DNA from: Palsa-1150 sp964531095
Lineage (GTDB): Bacteria > Myxococcota_A > Polyangia > Polyangiales > Polyangiaceae
Length of the DNA stretch: 64,000 nucleotides
Reading direction: 5' to 3'
Assembly: GCA_964531095.1 (NCBI GenBank)
Contig: CAZHED010000021.1
Span: 1-64,000 of the forward strand
The notes under the pieces are model-generated. The model made no database searches. It had not been told where the DNA came from and saw only the letters and a list, made by a program, of their open reading frames with translations. Shown here one piece after another: positions 6,361 through 15,864 of the stretch (positions are counted from its first letter, which is position 1; each line of letters begins with the position of its first letter). The position numbers were made by a program, and so were the translations under genes.

Positions 6361-7377
6361 TCAGCCGCCCCCGGCGTCGGAGACGCCGTCGCTCGCCTCG
6401 GACGCGCCGTCGCTCGCCTCGGAGGCCCCGTCGCTCACCTCGGACGCGCCGTCGGTCCCGTCCGGGGCCGCATCGACCGTGGGCCCGCTGTCGTGGGCAC
6501 CGACATCAGACCCGGGGGGGCCGACCGCAATCGTATCGATGTGAACGACCGCAGTCGTGTAGGTGCCCATGTTGCCCGTTTGGATGATGACGTCGATCTC
6601 ACGGATGTCGCACGTCGTATATCCGGGCGTCGACGCCGTGAACGAGTTGGCGTCGAGCGAGAGGGTGACAAACCCGGCAGTGGGGTCCAAGAAGGTGGGG
6701 GTCCCCTGCGCATAGATGTACCCCATCGTGGACTTCAGGGCCAGAAAGGCCGAGCCTGGATACAATGGAGAAGTGTTCAAGCCCGAGTCGAGCCGGATTT
6801 CCGCCGTGACCCTCTCTCCCGTCAAGTTGAGAGGCACGCTCGAAAGGAATGCGAAGAGCAATTGCTCCCCGGGCTGAGAGAACGGAATCGTCAATTTCGT
6901 AGATCCACCCGAGTCGGGGTAGCCCACGTTGGGATCGAGCTGCAGCAACGTGCCCGTCACCGCCCCGTCATTGGCATTCGTGTTCGACACGAGGTTAGGA
7001 GACGAATTGTTCGCGACGACCCAACCGTCGAGGATGGCGTTGAACGTCGAAACGTGGACATACGGGGCCGTCGGGCACCCGACCGCACCGTCATCCTGCG
7101 CATCCATTCCCGAACCGTTTGCGCTATCCGGTGCGGTTGTCGTGCCATCCGGTAGGTTTGCGTCGGGCGAGCGATCGCCATTCCCATCGCCACCGCCTTC
7201 CATGACGCCCGACCGGGTCTCGTCGCCGCCGCCCTCCATGGCGTCGGACCTGGTCGCGTCGCCACCCCCACCGTCGGATGCGTCCGACGGACCCGGACCG
7301 TTGTCGTCGCTCGAGCAAGCCAGCAAAATCGCCGGTGCAAGGAATGCGAAGGCGAAAATTCGCTTTGCAGCCGCCAT
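6361..7377 (-). CDS. Lipoprotein with carbohydrate-binding-module-like domain
   Basis: A predicted lipoprotein of 338 residues: basic start, hydrophobic segment and lipobox LLAC (Cys21). ATG 7377 is used; a GTG nine bases upstream is also possible. Residues about 30-95 form a low-complexity Asp/Gly linker. Residues about 95-280 look like a beta-sandwich of the CBM type (GWVVANNSS, VTAEIRLDSG, then REIDVIIQTG and VVHIDTIAVG), so it may bind a polysaccharide at the cell surface. The tail has imperfect repeats (GASEASD). No catalytic domain is seen. A LacI-operator-like palindrome lies 44 bases upstream (7421-7431). Confidence 0.6.
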   Translation of the reverse strand: MAAAKRIFAFAFLAPAILLACSSDDNGPGPSDASDGGGGDATRSDAMEGGGDETRSGVMEGGGDGNGDRSPDANLPDGTTTAPDSANGSGMDAQDDGAVGCPTAPYVHVSTFNAILDGWVVANNSSPNLVSNTNANDGAVTGTLLQLDPNVGYPDSGGSTKLTIPFSQPGEQLLFAFLSSVPLNLTGERVTAEIRLDSGLNTSPLYPGSAFLALKSTMGYIYAQGTPTFLDPTAGFVTLSLDANSFTASTPGYTTCDIREIDVIIQTGNMGTYTTAVVHIDTIAVGPPGSDVGAHDSGPTVDAAPDGTDGASEVSDGASEASDGASEASDGVSDAGGG

Positions 7378-7420
7378 GAGCTTCACTTCTCCTTTTCCGC
7401 GGCCGGAGCCTAAGACGACC

Positions 7421-7431
7421 TGAACCGGTTA
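7421..7431. promoter_or_regulatory. LacI-type operator-like palindrome
   Basis: TGAACCGGTTA, with the 8-bp perfect palindrome AACCGGTT and central CG typical of LacI/GalR-family operators, lies 44 bases upstream of the CBM-like lipoprotein start. The same 11-mer, as its reverse complement, occurs upstream of the GH54 arabinofuranosidase (28004-28014). The rest of 7378-7674 shows no gene. Confidence 0.4.
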
Positions 7432-7674
7432 AGCAATGGGTTATCGGCGTCGGTCCGTCGCCTGTCCGGGCGAAAGGCTCGCTCTTCGAGCGGCCGGGGA
7501 CCGTTCGGGGCGAGCTGATTCGACCCCACGTAAGCGTCCAACGAACCAAGCAGTTGTGCGCCTGTCGATGAGGAGACCGAAGAAGCCGTCGACATCGTCA
7601 CGGACGAACAACGGGAGCTCACGACGCCGCGCGACTGCACGGCGTTCCCTTCGCCCACGAGCTTTCGAGCACGC

Positions 7675-9240
7675 TTACATACCGGTGGCTGTGGCGACGC
7701 CCTCCCACAACACTTCGCCACCCGATTGATCGTACGTCTTGAGGAAAGTGAGCGTGCCGTCGGCGCCGACCTGGAACACCGATAGATTCGGCAGGACGGC
7801 CACGACGCCCGCGCTCGTCAGCGTGTTGACTCTTTTTTGATTGCCTACAATCAAGAAGCGACCTGACGGGTCGAGCGCGAACGTGCGTGGCTCGAAGCCG
7901 TGAGAATCCGTCGCAGCGACGAACGTCGGCTCTCCGGTCATTTGATCGATCTTGAACAGCGCCACGTTGTTCTCCCCGTTCCCGGTGAAGACCTGGACCG
8001 GCGCAAGAGCTGCGGCGTCGCTCGCTGCGCCCGCCTCGCTCGAAGCATCTGCCGATCCCGCCTCGCTCGATCCCACTGCCGCGCCGGCGTCGGGCGTGTA
8101 CGGCTCGAGAGCCCAGTTGCGATTCGTGATCCAAAGGAACTTGCCTGAGGGGTGCACCATGATCGCCCCGGCGCGCTGCCCATTGATGGCTTCCGTAGCG
8201 TTCAGCATGCCCATGTCGCCGGCGACCGCAACGCTCGTCGTGTTGAACTTCTCGGTGAGCACTCCATTGCTGAACGTGTACGTGATCAGGCGATTTCCAC
8301 GCTCGGCCGATAGGTAGACCCACGGTTGGCTCGGGTGAAAGTCGAGGTGGCGGGGCCCGATGCCTGTCGGAAATGTGATGGTGCTCGTATCGACCGGCGT
8401 GAGAAGGCCGCTCGCGTACGTGAAGACGCGCAGGTGCCCGATGTCTTCGGGCGTCATGACGCCCCCGTCGGAGGCATACACCGGGTCGTTGCCCCGGTCG
8501 CAAATCGTCGCGTACTTGTTGGACGGATCCACGCGGACCTGGTGGAGGTAGGCGCCGATGCCGGTATCGCCCCCGTCGGCCTGCTGGACGCGAGCGCCGA
8601 TGGTTCCGTCGGCGTTGAGCTGAAACACCGTATACGCCTTGGTCACATTGTGAATTGTGAGCAAGTACTTGTCGTCACGCGAGAGCGTGAGATTGATGAT
8701 GCGCCCGTTGGGAGAAACGACGCCTCCTCCGTCCGCGGATGCCGGGATCTCCGTCAGAAGACCGGAGGCCGCGTCGATCGAGAACGCGTGGAGAGAGAAG
8801 AGCGGGTCGGAAGTTGCACCCACGCCCGCATAGAGATGCTGGGACTTCGAGTCGAAATACGCAAACTGCAGCGTCTGACCGAGCGACATCGACGCCTTGG
8901 GGGACAGCGTGCCGTCGGCCGCCAGGTCGAACGTGTTCAATGTCACGCCGGAGTTCGCGTAGACAACCTCTTTTGCCGCGCCAGCATCTCCAGGCCCGGC
9001 CTCGCCCGCGTCGCTGGTCGAGGTCTCACCCGCGGGATTCATCGAACTGTCGCTCATCGAATTCGCCGCGCTGTCGCCCGCGGAATCCGGCGCGGCGTCG
9101 CCGGCGGGGTTGGTCGATGCGTCGACAGAGCCTCCGTTACCGTTGTCGTCGGACGAACAGCCGCCCACCGACATCACGGCGGCAACGGCGAGCATGGACG
9201 CGCCGAGGGGCCGCTGGAAGATTTTCATGGCGTTGCGCAT
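7675..9240 (-). CDS. Lactonase-family beta-propeller lipoprotein
   Basis: A 521-residue predicted lipoprotein: signal peptide, lipobox VGGC (Cys28), then an Asp/Ser/Ala-rich linker to about residue 90. The rest matches the 7-bladed lactonase family (6-phosphogluconolactonase type, PF10282): repeated blades such as FAYFDSKSQHLYAGVG and the hallmark GIGPRHLDFHPSQPWVYLSA. Near residue 390 an Ala/Ser-rich insertion (SSEAGSADASSEAGAASDAA) interrupts the propeller, which is unusual. Cytoplasmic 6-phosphogluconolactonases lack a lipid anchor, so this secreted form more likely acts on another lactone or is a binding protein. ATG 9240 is used; MKIF at 9228 is an alternative. Confidence 0.75.
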   Translation of the reverse strand: MRNAMKIFQRPLGASMLAVAAVMSVGGCSSDDNGNGGSVDASTNPAGDAAPDSAGDSAANSMSDSSMNPAGETSTSDAGEAGPGDAGAAKEVVYANSGVTLNTFDLAADGTLSPKASMSLGQTLQFAYFDSKSQHLYAGVGATSDPLFSLHAFSIDAASGLLTEIPASADGGGVVSPNGRIINLTLSRDDKYLLTIHNVTKAYTVFQLNADGTIGARVQQADGGDTGIGAYLHQVRVDPSNKYATICDRGNDPVYASDGGVMTPEDIGHLRVFTYASGLLTPVDTSTITFPTGIGPRHLDFHPSQPWVYLSAERGNRLITYTFSNGVLTEKFNTTSVAVAGDMGMLNATEAINGQRAGAIMVHPSGKFLWITNRNWALEPYTPDAGAAVGSSEAGSADASSEAGAASDAAALAPVQVFTGNGENNVALFKIDQMTGEPTFVAATDSHGFEPRTFALDPSGRFLIVGNQKRVNTLTSAGVVAVLPNLSVFQVGADGTLTFLKTYDQSGGEVLWEGVATATGM

Positions 9241-9499
9241 GCCTCAATGCGCGACGGAAGTAAATGCTCATTGGGACGACCCACGGTCCTGGCGCTCAAG
9301 ACGGGCGTGAACCAGCGCCCGTGGATCGGCTTGCGTCTCGGCGAGCAACCACTTCATCGCGGCGCATGTCGTCGCCGTACGGAGGCGACGGCACGTCCGA
9401 CGCGCAGCGCGGCGCTCACAGCGGCAACGGCTGCTCCGGTTTTGCAGGAACAACGGCGACGGCGTCCGCCGCCGGCTCGATCCTCGAGCCCGAGAATCC

Positions 9500-9514
9500 T
9501 GACAGAACCTGTCA
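9500..9514. promoter_or_regulatory. Perfect dyad in the 9241-9584 intergenic region
   Basis: TGACAG-AAC-CTGTCA is a perfect 6-bp inverted repeat 70 bases upstream of the VOC gene (9585). It could be an operator, for example for the WYL-type regulator encoded at 10031. The remainder of 9241-9584 contains no gene or other structure that I can support. Confidence 0.4.
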
Positions 9515-9584
9515 CCGCGGCTGGGTACTCATCAGATCGACGGGGCGGCGCGGTGCCGCTCCCTGTTCCCACGAAGAGGACCCA

Positions 9585-9947
9585 ATGAAGAACGCACTGA
9601 ACTGGTTCGAAATTCCCGTTCACGACATCGAGCGAGCGGTGGCCTGCTACGAGGCGCTGCTCGGCGCGAAGCTGAAGCGCGAAGTCTTCGGGGGGATGCC
9701 GTACAGCGTTTTTCCCTACGAACCGCCAGGCGTCAGCGGGGCGTTGGTGCAGGATCCCAAGCGGCCGGCAGGTGGAGGGACGCTCGTTTACCTGAACGCG
9801 GACGGCCAGCTCGACGCGATCTTGTCGCGCGTGACTGCGACCGGCGCCACGATGCTGCTGCCGAAAACGCCGATCGGCCCGGACGGCTTCATCGCCATCG
9901 TCGTCGACACGGAAGGCAATCGCGTCGGACTCAATAGTTCGACGTGA
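9585..9947 (+). CDS. VOC-family (glyoxalase-like) protein
   Basis: A 120-residue protein of the vicinal oxygen chelate fold: start MKNALNWFEIPVHDIERAVA, Tyr/Leu strand CYEALLGAKL and end DGFIAIVVDTEGNRVGLNS. Such small VOC proteins are dimeric metal-dependent enzymes or resistance/binding proteins; the substrate cannot be deduced. ATG 9585 has AGAGGA upstream. It is followed 83 bases later by a WYL-domain regulator on the same strand, a frequent pairing that suggests co-regulation. Confidence 0.8.
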   Translation: MKNALNWFEIPVHDIERAVACYEALLGAKLKREVFGGMPYSVFPYEPPGVSGALVQDPKRPAGGGTLVYLNADGQLDAILSRVTATGATMLLPKTPIGPDGFIAIVVDTEGNRVGLNSST

Positions 9948-10030
9948 CCCGAAAGTCCGTGGACGCCGCCTCGAGAGCAGGCTTCTCCTGCATCGCGGCG
10001 GCGTCATGATTGTGTCAGCATTCGGGCTTC

Positions 10031-10690
10031 ATGCCGAAGAAGTCCCGCCTCTTTGCGCTCGCAGACTACCTGCGTGCGCGCCGGACCGGGGTCACGGCGG
10101 AGCAGCTCGCGGACCGTTTCGGGGTCACGGTCCGGACGATTTATCGCGACCTCGACGCGCTGCGCGACGCCTCGGTCCCCCTCCTGGCGGAGCGCGGGCC
10201 GGGCGGCGGCTACGCCATCGACCGAACGTACACGCTGCCCCCGATCAACTTCACCCCCCGTGAGGCGGCGCTTCTCGTCGTCCTCGGCCGCTTCGCGACC
10301 GAAACGCGCCTCGTGCCGTTCGTGGACACCGTTGCCGGCGCGATCGACAAGGTGCGCGCGGCCCTTTCGGCGGGCGCCCAGCGCGAGGCACTCGCGCACG
10401 CAGAGGCGCTGAAGTTCGCCGCCATCCCGCGCGTCACCTGCCCCGCGCGCGTCCGGCAGGCCATCGAGGAGGCGTGGTTTTCCGGGCTGGCTGTTCGCGT
10501 GCGCTACCGAAGGGGCGACGGAACCACCGGATGTCGCACCGTCCGCCTGAAGCAAGTCCTCATGCAGCCCGAAATGACGCTGCTGACGTGCGTGGACGTG
10601 GAGACCGGGGCCGAGCGCTCGCTCCGGCTCGATCGGTTCGACTCGGCCGAGGTCGTGCGCAGCGAGCCGCTCAAGCCGGGAGGCGGGTGA
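10031..10690 (+). CDS. HTH/WYL-domain transcriptional regulator (YafY-like, short form)
   Basis: A 219-residue predicted DNA-binding regulator. Residues 1-60 are a DeoR-type winged helix (GVTAEQLADRFGVTVRTIYR, then DLDAL), followed by a helical linker. The C-terminus has a WYL-like core (LAVRVRYRRGDGT, then RTVRLKQVLM). Typical YafY-type regulators are about 310-330 residues, so the WYL region is short and lacks the extension (WCX) domain. ATG 10031 is chosen over a TTG at 10010 because the HTH begins directly after it. It probably controls the upstream VOC gene, possibly through the dyad at 9500-9514. Confidence 0.8.
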   Translation: MPKKSRLFALADYLRARRTGVTAEQLADRFGVTVRTIYRDLDALRDASVPLLAERGPGGGYAIDRTYTLPPINFTPREAALLVVLGRFATETRLVPFVDTVAGAIDKVRAALSAGAQREALAHAEALKFAAIPRVTCPARVRQAIEEAWFSGLAVRVRYRRGDGTTGCRTVRLKQVLMQPEMTLLTCVDVETGAERSLRLDRFDSAEVVRSEPLKPGGG

Positions 10691-10898
10691 TCCGTCGCGC
10701 TTCGCCGGTCTTCGTACGCCTCTCCCCGGGGCCGCGGCATCAAGTCGGCGAGGACCTCTCCGCTACAGAGGTTGAAACAACCGTGTGTCATGGGCACCGC
10801 AAGAGGTCGCCGTACGGTCTTGCGCCGACGAGATGGTTTGTCACTGCGTGTACGTAGTTACGGCGGCTTGCTCAGACACAAGGGTACGATAGCTCCTC

Positions 10899-11285
10899 AT
10901 GGGCACAGTCAAAGATCACCTCGCGATGATGGCCCCCTCGCTGCGGGCCACGGTGCAATCGGCCCGGAGGGCGGTAAGGGCCGCCGCTCCTGAGGCGAGA
11001 GAGGCCGCATGCCAGAGTAAGCCTCCTCGCTCGAAGCGCCCGATGTGGAAGATCGCCCGTTACTTCGCCGGCGAAACCGAGTTCGCCGCCATCGGCACCT
11101 TCTCGACGCATGCGCACCTCTACTTCCGCAGGGGGATCGAGATCGACGATGGCTCGGGACTTCTCGAGGGCAACGGCAAGACGCTCCGATCCATCCGACT
11201 GAACACGCCGCTCGATGCCGCACGCGCCGAAGTGAAGCGCATCATTCGTCGAGCGTATGAGCTCGCGGCCCGGATACCCCGCTAA
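10899..11285 (+). CDS. DUF1801-family protein
   Basis: A 128-residue protein. Its second half matches DUF1801 (YdhG-like, related to the CyaY/YjbR fold): TEFAAIGTFSTHAHLYFRRG followed by DGSGLLEGNGKTLRSIRL. Function in this family is not established. The first 45 residues are basic and less conserved, so a later start is possible. Flanking regions 10691-10898 and 11286-11584 show no gene; the latter has a small CACAAATTGTG dyad at 11327-11337. Confidence 0.75.
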   Translation: MGTVKDHLAMMAPSLRATVQSARRAVRAAAPEAREAACQSKPPRSKRPMWKIARYFAGETEFAAIGTFSTHAHLYFRRGIEIDDGSGLLEGNGKTLRSIRLNTPLDAARAEVKRIIRRAYELAARIPR

Positions 11286-11584
11286 CGTGGTCTCGTGAGC
11301 AGCTAACGAGTACCCGGGGGGGCACACACAAATTGTGCATGCGCGTGGTGGTCGCTGCCGATCACATCCAGCTCGACGAGAAAGCCGGGCTCAAGTGACG
11401 GCCCGCCGAAGCGCTACGCGAACGACCCTTGGCGTGGGGCTTGGCCTTGCGGCGATCGTCGCCTTGCCGCGGGAGTCATCGGCCAACCATTGCAGTATGG
11501 AGAGACGCGTCCCGGATGTGGTATGCAGCGTGACGCTGGCTTGGTTGGAGCTCCACCGGCGCTTTCCCGACGTTCGGAAGGGGC

Positions 11585-13009
11585 ATGAGCGTGCCGCAGT
11601 ACGGTTCTGGGCCAGTTGCAGGCGTGACCGAGGGCCAGGTCCTCGCGGGCAAGTATCGCGTAGAGCGCGTCCTCGGTGCGGGCGGGATGGGCGTCGTGGT
11701 CGCCGCGCACCACTTGCACCTCGACGAGCGGGTCGCCATCAAGTTCCTCTTGCCCGGGATGCTGGCGAACGCGGACGCCGTCTCGCTCTTCGCCCGCGAG
11801 GCGCGCGCGGCAGTGAAGATCAAAAGCGAGAACGTTGCACGCATCCTCGACGTCGGCACCCTGGAGACGGGGGCGCCGTACATGGTCATGGAGTACCTCG
11901 ATGGCGCCGACCTCGGCACATGGGTTCAGCGCGGACCCTTGCCGATCGATCAGGCCGTCGATTTCGTCATTCAGGCGTGCGTTGCGATCGCCGAGGCGCA
12001 CGGGCTGGGGATTATCCATCGCGACCTCAAGCCGTCGAACCTCTTCTGTGTCCGCGGTGCCGATGGTCGCCTCAAAATCAAAGTTCTGGATTTCGGAATC
12101 TCGAAGGTCACCAACCTGGCCGCGGTCAGATCGACCTCCTCTACGAAGTCGGGCGCGCTCCTGGGCTCGCCGCGCTACATGTCGCCCGAGCACATGCAGT
12201 CGGCGAAGGCGGTCGACGCGCGCACCGACATCTGGGCGCTGGGCATCGTCCTCTATGAGCTTCTGACCGGGCGGCCTCCGTTCGCCAGCGAGATGGTCGC
12301 TGAGATCATCATTCAAATCGCGACGCACACGCCCGACCCCCTGCGTACCTTCCGTCCCGAGGTGCCCGAGGGGCTCGAAAGCGTCTTTCGCAAGTGTACC
12401 GAGAAGGACCGTGATCGACGCTACCCAAACGTCGCCGAGCTCGCGCTCGCCTTGCTTCCGTATGCGCCCCGATCGTCGAAAGCCGCGGTGGAGAAGATCG
12501 TCGGGATCGTCCAGTCTTTCGGCCTCTCGGCCACGGCGCTCTCCGTTCCGCCCTCACCCGCCGTCGCATCTGGGGCCCCAACGGCGACCCAGTCGGCATT
12601 GGGAGGCACCGCCGTTCCGCCCGTCGCGGGCCGCGGCAGAGCAATCGCGATTCTCGTGGCCGCGGTTGCGCTGTTTGTCGCCGCGGCAGCCGGTTGGCAC
12701 GTTTCCAGATCGGGGCAGGCCCCGAGGGCGGCAACGGCCTCCGAAACGGCGATCGCGTCGACCGCGAGTGCGTCGATTGCAACCGGCGGTGGGACTCCAA
12801 TCCCCGCGATCCCGCTCGCGAATCCGCCCGCCAATCCGCCAGGGACCCTGCCCGCGACCCTGCCCGCGAATCTGCCCGCGAATCCGCCCGCCAATCCGTC
12901 CGCGACCCCGCGCTCGCACGCGCCGGTACCCGCCACCGCCACCGCGCCCGCCCCCACGCGCCCCCCGCCCCCCGCCGACCCGCTCCAAGCTCTCAAACCG
13001 CACCAGTAG
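11585..13009 (+). CDS. Membrane-anchored Ser/Thr protein kinase
   Basis: A 474-residue Hanks-type kinase. The kinase domain spans about residues 24-290: Gly-rich loop GAGGMG (31-36), Lys53 in VAIKF, catalytic HRDLKPSN (His145-Asn152, base Asp147), DFG (169-171) and SPRYMSPEH. A transmembrane helix follows at about 351-372. The C-terminal tail is extracytoplasmic, Pro/Ala-rich, with imperfect NPPANPP-type repeats. Architecture and sequence are typical of myxobacterial signalling kinases. The next gene starts 7 bases after its stop and encodes a PEGA protein, so the signal may relate to the cell surface. No sensor domain is visible. Confidence 0.92.
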   Translation: MSVPQYGSGPVAGVTEGQVLAGKYRVERVLGAGGMGVVVAAHHLHLDERVAIKFLLPGMLANADAVSLFAREARAAVKIKSENVARILDVGTLETGAPYMVMEYLDGADLGTWVQRGPLPIDQAVDFVIQACVAIAEAHGLGIIHRDLKPSNLFCVRGADGRLKIKVLDFGISKVTNLAAVRSTSSTKSGALLGSPRYMSPEHMQSAKAVDARTDIWALGIVLYELLTGRPPFASEMVAEIIIQIATHTPDPLRTFRPEVPEGLESVFRKCTEKDRDRRYPNVAELALALLPYAPRSSKAAVEKIVGIVQSFGLSATALSVPPSPAVASGAPTATQSALGGTAVPPVAGRGRAIAILVAAVALFVAAAAGWHVSRSGQAPRAATASETAIASTASASIATGGGTPIPAIPLANPPANPPGTLPATLPANLPANPPANPSATPRSHAPVPATATAPAPTRPPPPADPLQALKPHQ

Positions 13010-13016
13010 TCCGCCC

Positions 13017-13997
13017 ATGAACCGTTCCACCCCCGCGCTCCTCCTTCTCGCCATTCTCCTCTCTTCTCCCGCCCCCGCCCTCGCCCAGTCTGCCCCAACC
13101 GCCAGCACGCATCGGCGCGCCTCTCTCTCGGAGTCCCTCACGGGCGCAGCGAAGATCGACTTCGCGTCGGCGCAGATCCTCATCAACAACGGCGATCTCG
13201 CAGGCGCCTACGTCAAGCTGGGCCAGGCCTACGACTTGTCGAAAGACCCGCGCCTGCTCTTCAACATGGCTCTCTGCGCGCGCGACATGCACGACTACGC
13301 GCGGATGCAAACGCTGCTCGTTCGCTACAAGCGCGAGGGAATAGCGATGATGGCGGCCGACGAAAGCGCGCAGGTAGACGCTGCCCTCGCGGCCATGCGC
13401 GACCTGGTCGGCGCGGTCCGTCTCACGGTGAGCGAGGCGGGTGCAACCGTGGCCGTCGACGGCGAAACGGTCGGGACGACGCCGCTCGACGAAGGCCTCA
13501 CGTTGAACCTCGGCAAACACAAGATCGCCGTGAGCAAGACAGGTTTTCAGTCCGCGGAACAGACGGTCGACGTTCCGGGCGGCTCCGAGAAACCGCTGGC
13601 GATCGCACTGCTGGTGCGGCCCGAGACCCTGCCTGCGCACCTCATCGTCGCATCCGACGACTCGGCCACGGTCCTCATCGACGGCAAGGAGGCCGCGCGC
13701 GGCCGCTTCCACGGGCCGCTCGCGGCAGGTGTGCACGAGGTGAGCGTGACCGAATCGGGAAAGGTGCCGTACAAGGCGCAAGTCGACTTGCAAAACGGAG
13801 AGACGCGCAGTGTGGATGTGACCCTCGCGGACGACAAGCACGCAGGCGCCGCGTGGCCGTGGATCGTCGGCAGCGTTGTGGTCGCTGCGGGCGCAGCGCT
13901 GGGCGGGTATTTCTTGTTGAAGCCCGCGGATCAACCGGAGCCGGGCCGCACAGGGTCGTACGCGACCGTGAGGTTCATGGGGTTCGGGTGGCAATGA
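13017..13997 (+). CDS. Secreted or membrane-anchored PEGA-domain protein
   Basis: A 326-residue protein with signal peptide (ALLLLAILLSSPAPALAQ), a helical TPR-like part (about 40-125, with DLAGAYVKLGQAYDLSKDPR) and two PEGA-like beta domains (AGATVAVDGETVGTTPLDEG; DDSATVLIDGKEAARGRFHG). A membrane helix (WPWIVGSVVVAAGAALGGYF) lies near the end. PEGA proteins are common partners of myxobacterial kinases and surface systems, but their ligands are unknown. It starts 7 bases after the kinase and its TGA overlaps the next ATG, so the three genes are probably one operon. Confidence 0.8.
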   Translation: MNRSTPALLLLAILLSSPAPALAQSAPTASTHRRASLSESLTGAAKIDFASAQILINNGDLAGAYVKLGQAYDLSKDPRLLFNMALCARDMHDYARMQTLLVRYKREGIAMMAADESAQVDAALAAMRDLVGAVRLTVSEAGATVAVDGETVGTTPLDEGLTLNLGKHKIAVSKTGFQSAEQTVDVPGGSEKPLAIALLVRPETLPAHLIVASDDSATVLIDGKEAARGRFHGPLAAGVHEVSVTESGKVPYKAQVDLQNGETRSVDVTLADDKHAGAAWPWIVGSVVVAAGAALGGYFLLKPADQPEPGRTGSYATVRFMGFGWQ

Positions 13998-15823
13998 TGC
14001 GAAGCGTCGTCCGGGCGTGGCTGGTGTTGGCCGTCGTGGCCTCGTGCGTGCTCGGCTGCTCGAAGAGCACCCCGAGTCCCGAGGCGGGGCTGATGATCAC
14101 GATCAGCACGGACATGGCCTCCTCCGAGTACGACTCGATTCGCGTCGAGGTGAGTCAGGAGGTCGACGCGAGCGATTGGCACAAGGTCGAGGACGAGAAC
14201 AAGCCGGTGCCGGCGGAAGTGACGCTTCCGGCGACGGTCTTCGTACGCAGCGGGCAGTCTGCCGATCAGAACGCCCTCATCCGGGTCACGGCCTATCGGA
14301 TGGGGCGACCGGTCGTTCTTCGCGAGGCGCGGGTGCAGGTCCCCATGGACCGCGTTGTGGATCTCCTCCTCGTGCTCGCCGAAAGCTGCAAAGGGCTAGT
14401 GCAGGTCGCCAGCGCCTTGGGGGAGCCGACGTCGACTTGCCCGATCCCCGGACAGAGCTGCCAGCCCGATACGGGGATGTGCGGCGGTGACTGGCTGGAT
14501 GCAGGAGGTGGCGGGTCGGGGAGCTCGGGTGGTGGTGCGTCGGGAGGCAGCAGCTCCGGAGTGGGCGGCTCGGGAGGGGCTGGCTCGGGAGTGAGCGGCT
14601 CGGGAGGGGCTGGCTTGGGAGCGACGGGTTCAGGGGGGATGGGCTCCGGAGGAAATGGCTCGGACGCCGGAAGTTCTAGCGGCAGCAGACTGGACGCGAG
14701 CAGCTCGGAAGCAGGCAGCTCCGGGGGGAGTGGTTCAGGAGGCAGCGGTTCTGACGCCGGCATTCCTGATGCGCACAGGGTGGACGGCAGCAGCTCCGGG
14801 AGTAGCAGTAGCAGCTCGGGAGGTAGCGGTTCGGGCAGCAGTGGGTCCGTCGGCAGTACCAGCTCGGGAGGAAGTAGTTCGTCGGGAGGCAGCTCAGGAG
14901 GCAGCAGCTCGGGTGGCAGCAGCTCGGGTGGCAGCAGCTCGGGTGGCGGCAGCTCGGGTGGCCAGTGCACGAATGCCTGCACCCTCGATCTCACGCAGTG
15001 TGCCTCACCAGCCGTCCAGACCTGCCAGCGCCAGGCCAATGGATGCACGCAATGGATCACGACGGCAATGTGCGGTTCCCACCAAACATGCGTTTCGACC
15101 GCTGGCGTCGCGTCGTGCCACTGCAACGCGACCGTCTGCACCCAGACGGGACTGGTGTGCCAGGACCCGCAAGCCCTCGTCACGTGCGCGAAGGACGCGC
15201 AAGGGTGCTTCTACGAATCGACGACATCCACGTGCACCAACGGCGCGTGCAGCGCCGGCGCTTGCTGCACCAACGCGTGTACGAGTGGGGTCAGCGCGTG
15301 CGTGACGACCAGCAGTACGCAAATTCAAACTTGTGTGGTCGGGGTCAACGGATGCACGGCGCAGACCACGTCCGCGTGCGGGTCAGCGCTGGTGTGCGAA
15401 CGCTTTGGTTCTCCGTCTTGCGTCGATCCCAACTGGGCGGAGTGGCCGATGATCGATAGCCCGAGCTACACGGTCAACGGGGACGGGACCGTGACCGACA
15501 ACGGGACGGGGCTCGTTTGGCAGCAGGCGGCGCAAACCACCGGGTACACCCAGACTGCAGCTCTCACGTATTGCTCGACGCTGAGCCTGGGGGGTTACAC
15601 GGATTGGCGCCTTCCTTCGGCCATCGAGCTAGTCTCGATTGTCGACCCGGGAGCGTCCCGACCCAGCATCAATACTACGGTTTTCCTCAGTACCCCTGCG
15701 CTGCCATTCTGGTCTTCGACGACGTATGACGCGCCCAATGACGCGTATTTCGTCAGCTTCCTCGACGGAAGCGTGCAGTTCACCGCAACGTTCTACACGG
15801 ACAACGTTCGTTGCGTGCGCTAA
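13994..15823 (+). CDS. Lipoprotein with Gly/Ser linker, Cys-rich region and DUF1566 domain
   Basis: A 609-residue predicted lipoprotein starting at the ATGA overlap (13994) with the PEGA gene. Lipobox VLGC, a beta domain to about residue 165, then an unusually long Gly/Ser linker (roughly 170-325, encoded in part by 15-base tandem repeats near 14890-14960). A region with many cysteines follows, and the C-terminus is a DUF1566/Lcl domain (DGTVTDNGTGLVWQQ; GGYTDWRLPSAIELVSIVD; ending VRCVR). DUF1566 is a C-type-lectin-like fold of uncertain role, often on secreted proteins. Close paralogue at 33343 shares the segment SCVDPNWAEWPM (ACVDPNWAEWPM there). Confidence 0.8.
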   Translation: MMRSVVRAWLVLAVVASCVLGCSKSTPSPEAGLMITISTDMASSEYDSIRVEVSQEVDASDWHKVEDENKPVPAEVTLPATVFVRSGQSADQNALIRVTAYRMGRPVVLREARVQVPMDRVVDLLLVLAESCKGLVQVASALGEPTSTCPIPGQSCQPDTGMCGGDWLDAGGGGSGSSGGGASGGSSSGVGGSGGAGSGVSGSGGAGLGATGSGGMGSGGNGSDAGSSSGSRLDASSSEAGSSGGSGSGGSGSDAGIPDAHRVDGSSSGSSSSSSGGSGSGSSGSVGSTSSGGSSSSGGSSGGSSSGGSSSGGSSSGGGSSGGQCTNACTLDLTQCASPAVQTCQRQANGCTQWITTAMCGSHQTCVSTAGVASCHCNATVCTQTGLVCQDPQALVTCAKDAQGCFYESTTSTCTNGACSAGACCTNACTSGVSACVTTSSTQIQTCVVGVNGCTAQTTSACGSALVCERFGSPSCVDPNWAEWPMIDSPSYTVNGDGTVTDNGTGLVWQQAAQTTGYTQTAALTYCSTLSLGGYTDWRLPSAIELVSIVDPGASRPSINTTVFLSTPALPFWSSTTYDAPNDAYFVSFLDGSVQFTATFYTDNVRCVR

Positions 15824-15864
15824 AGCGTTCTCCAGCCAGGCAGTCCTTGCGACTGTAAGATCCC

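Noticed and set aside
14520..14960. Repeated DNA in the Gly/Ser linker, first considered as a CRISPR or satellite array
   Set aside because: The repeats are in frame and simply encode a low-complexity Ser/Gly linker; there are no spacers or equal repeat intervals.
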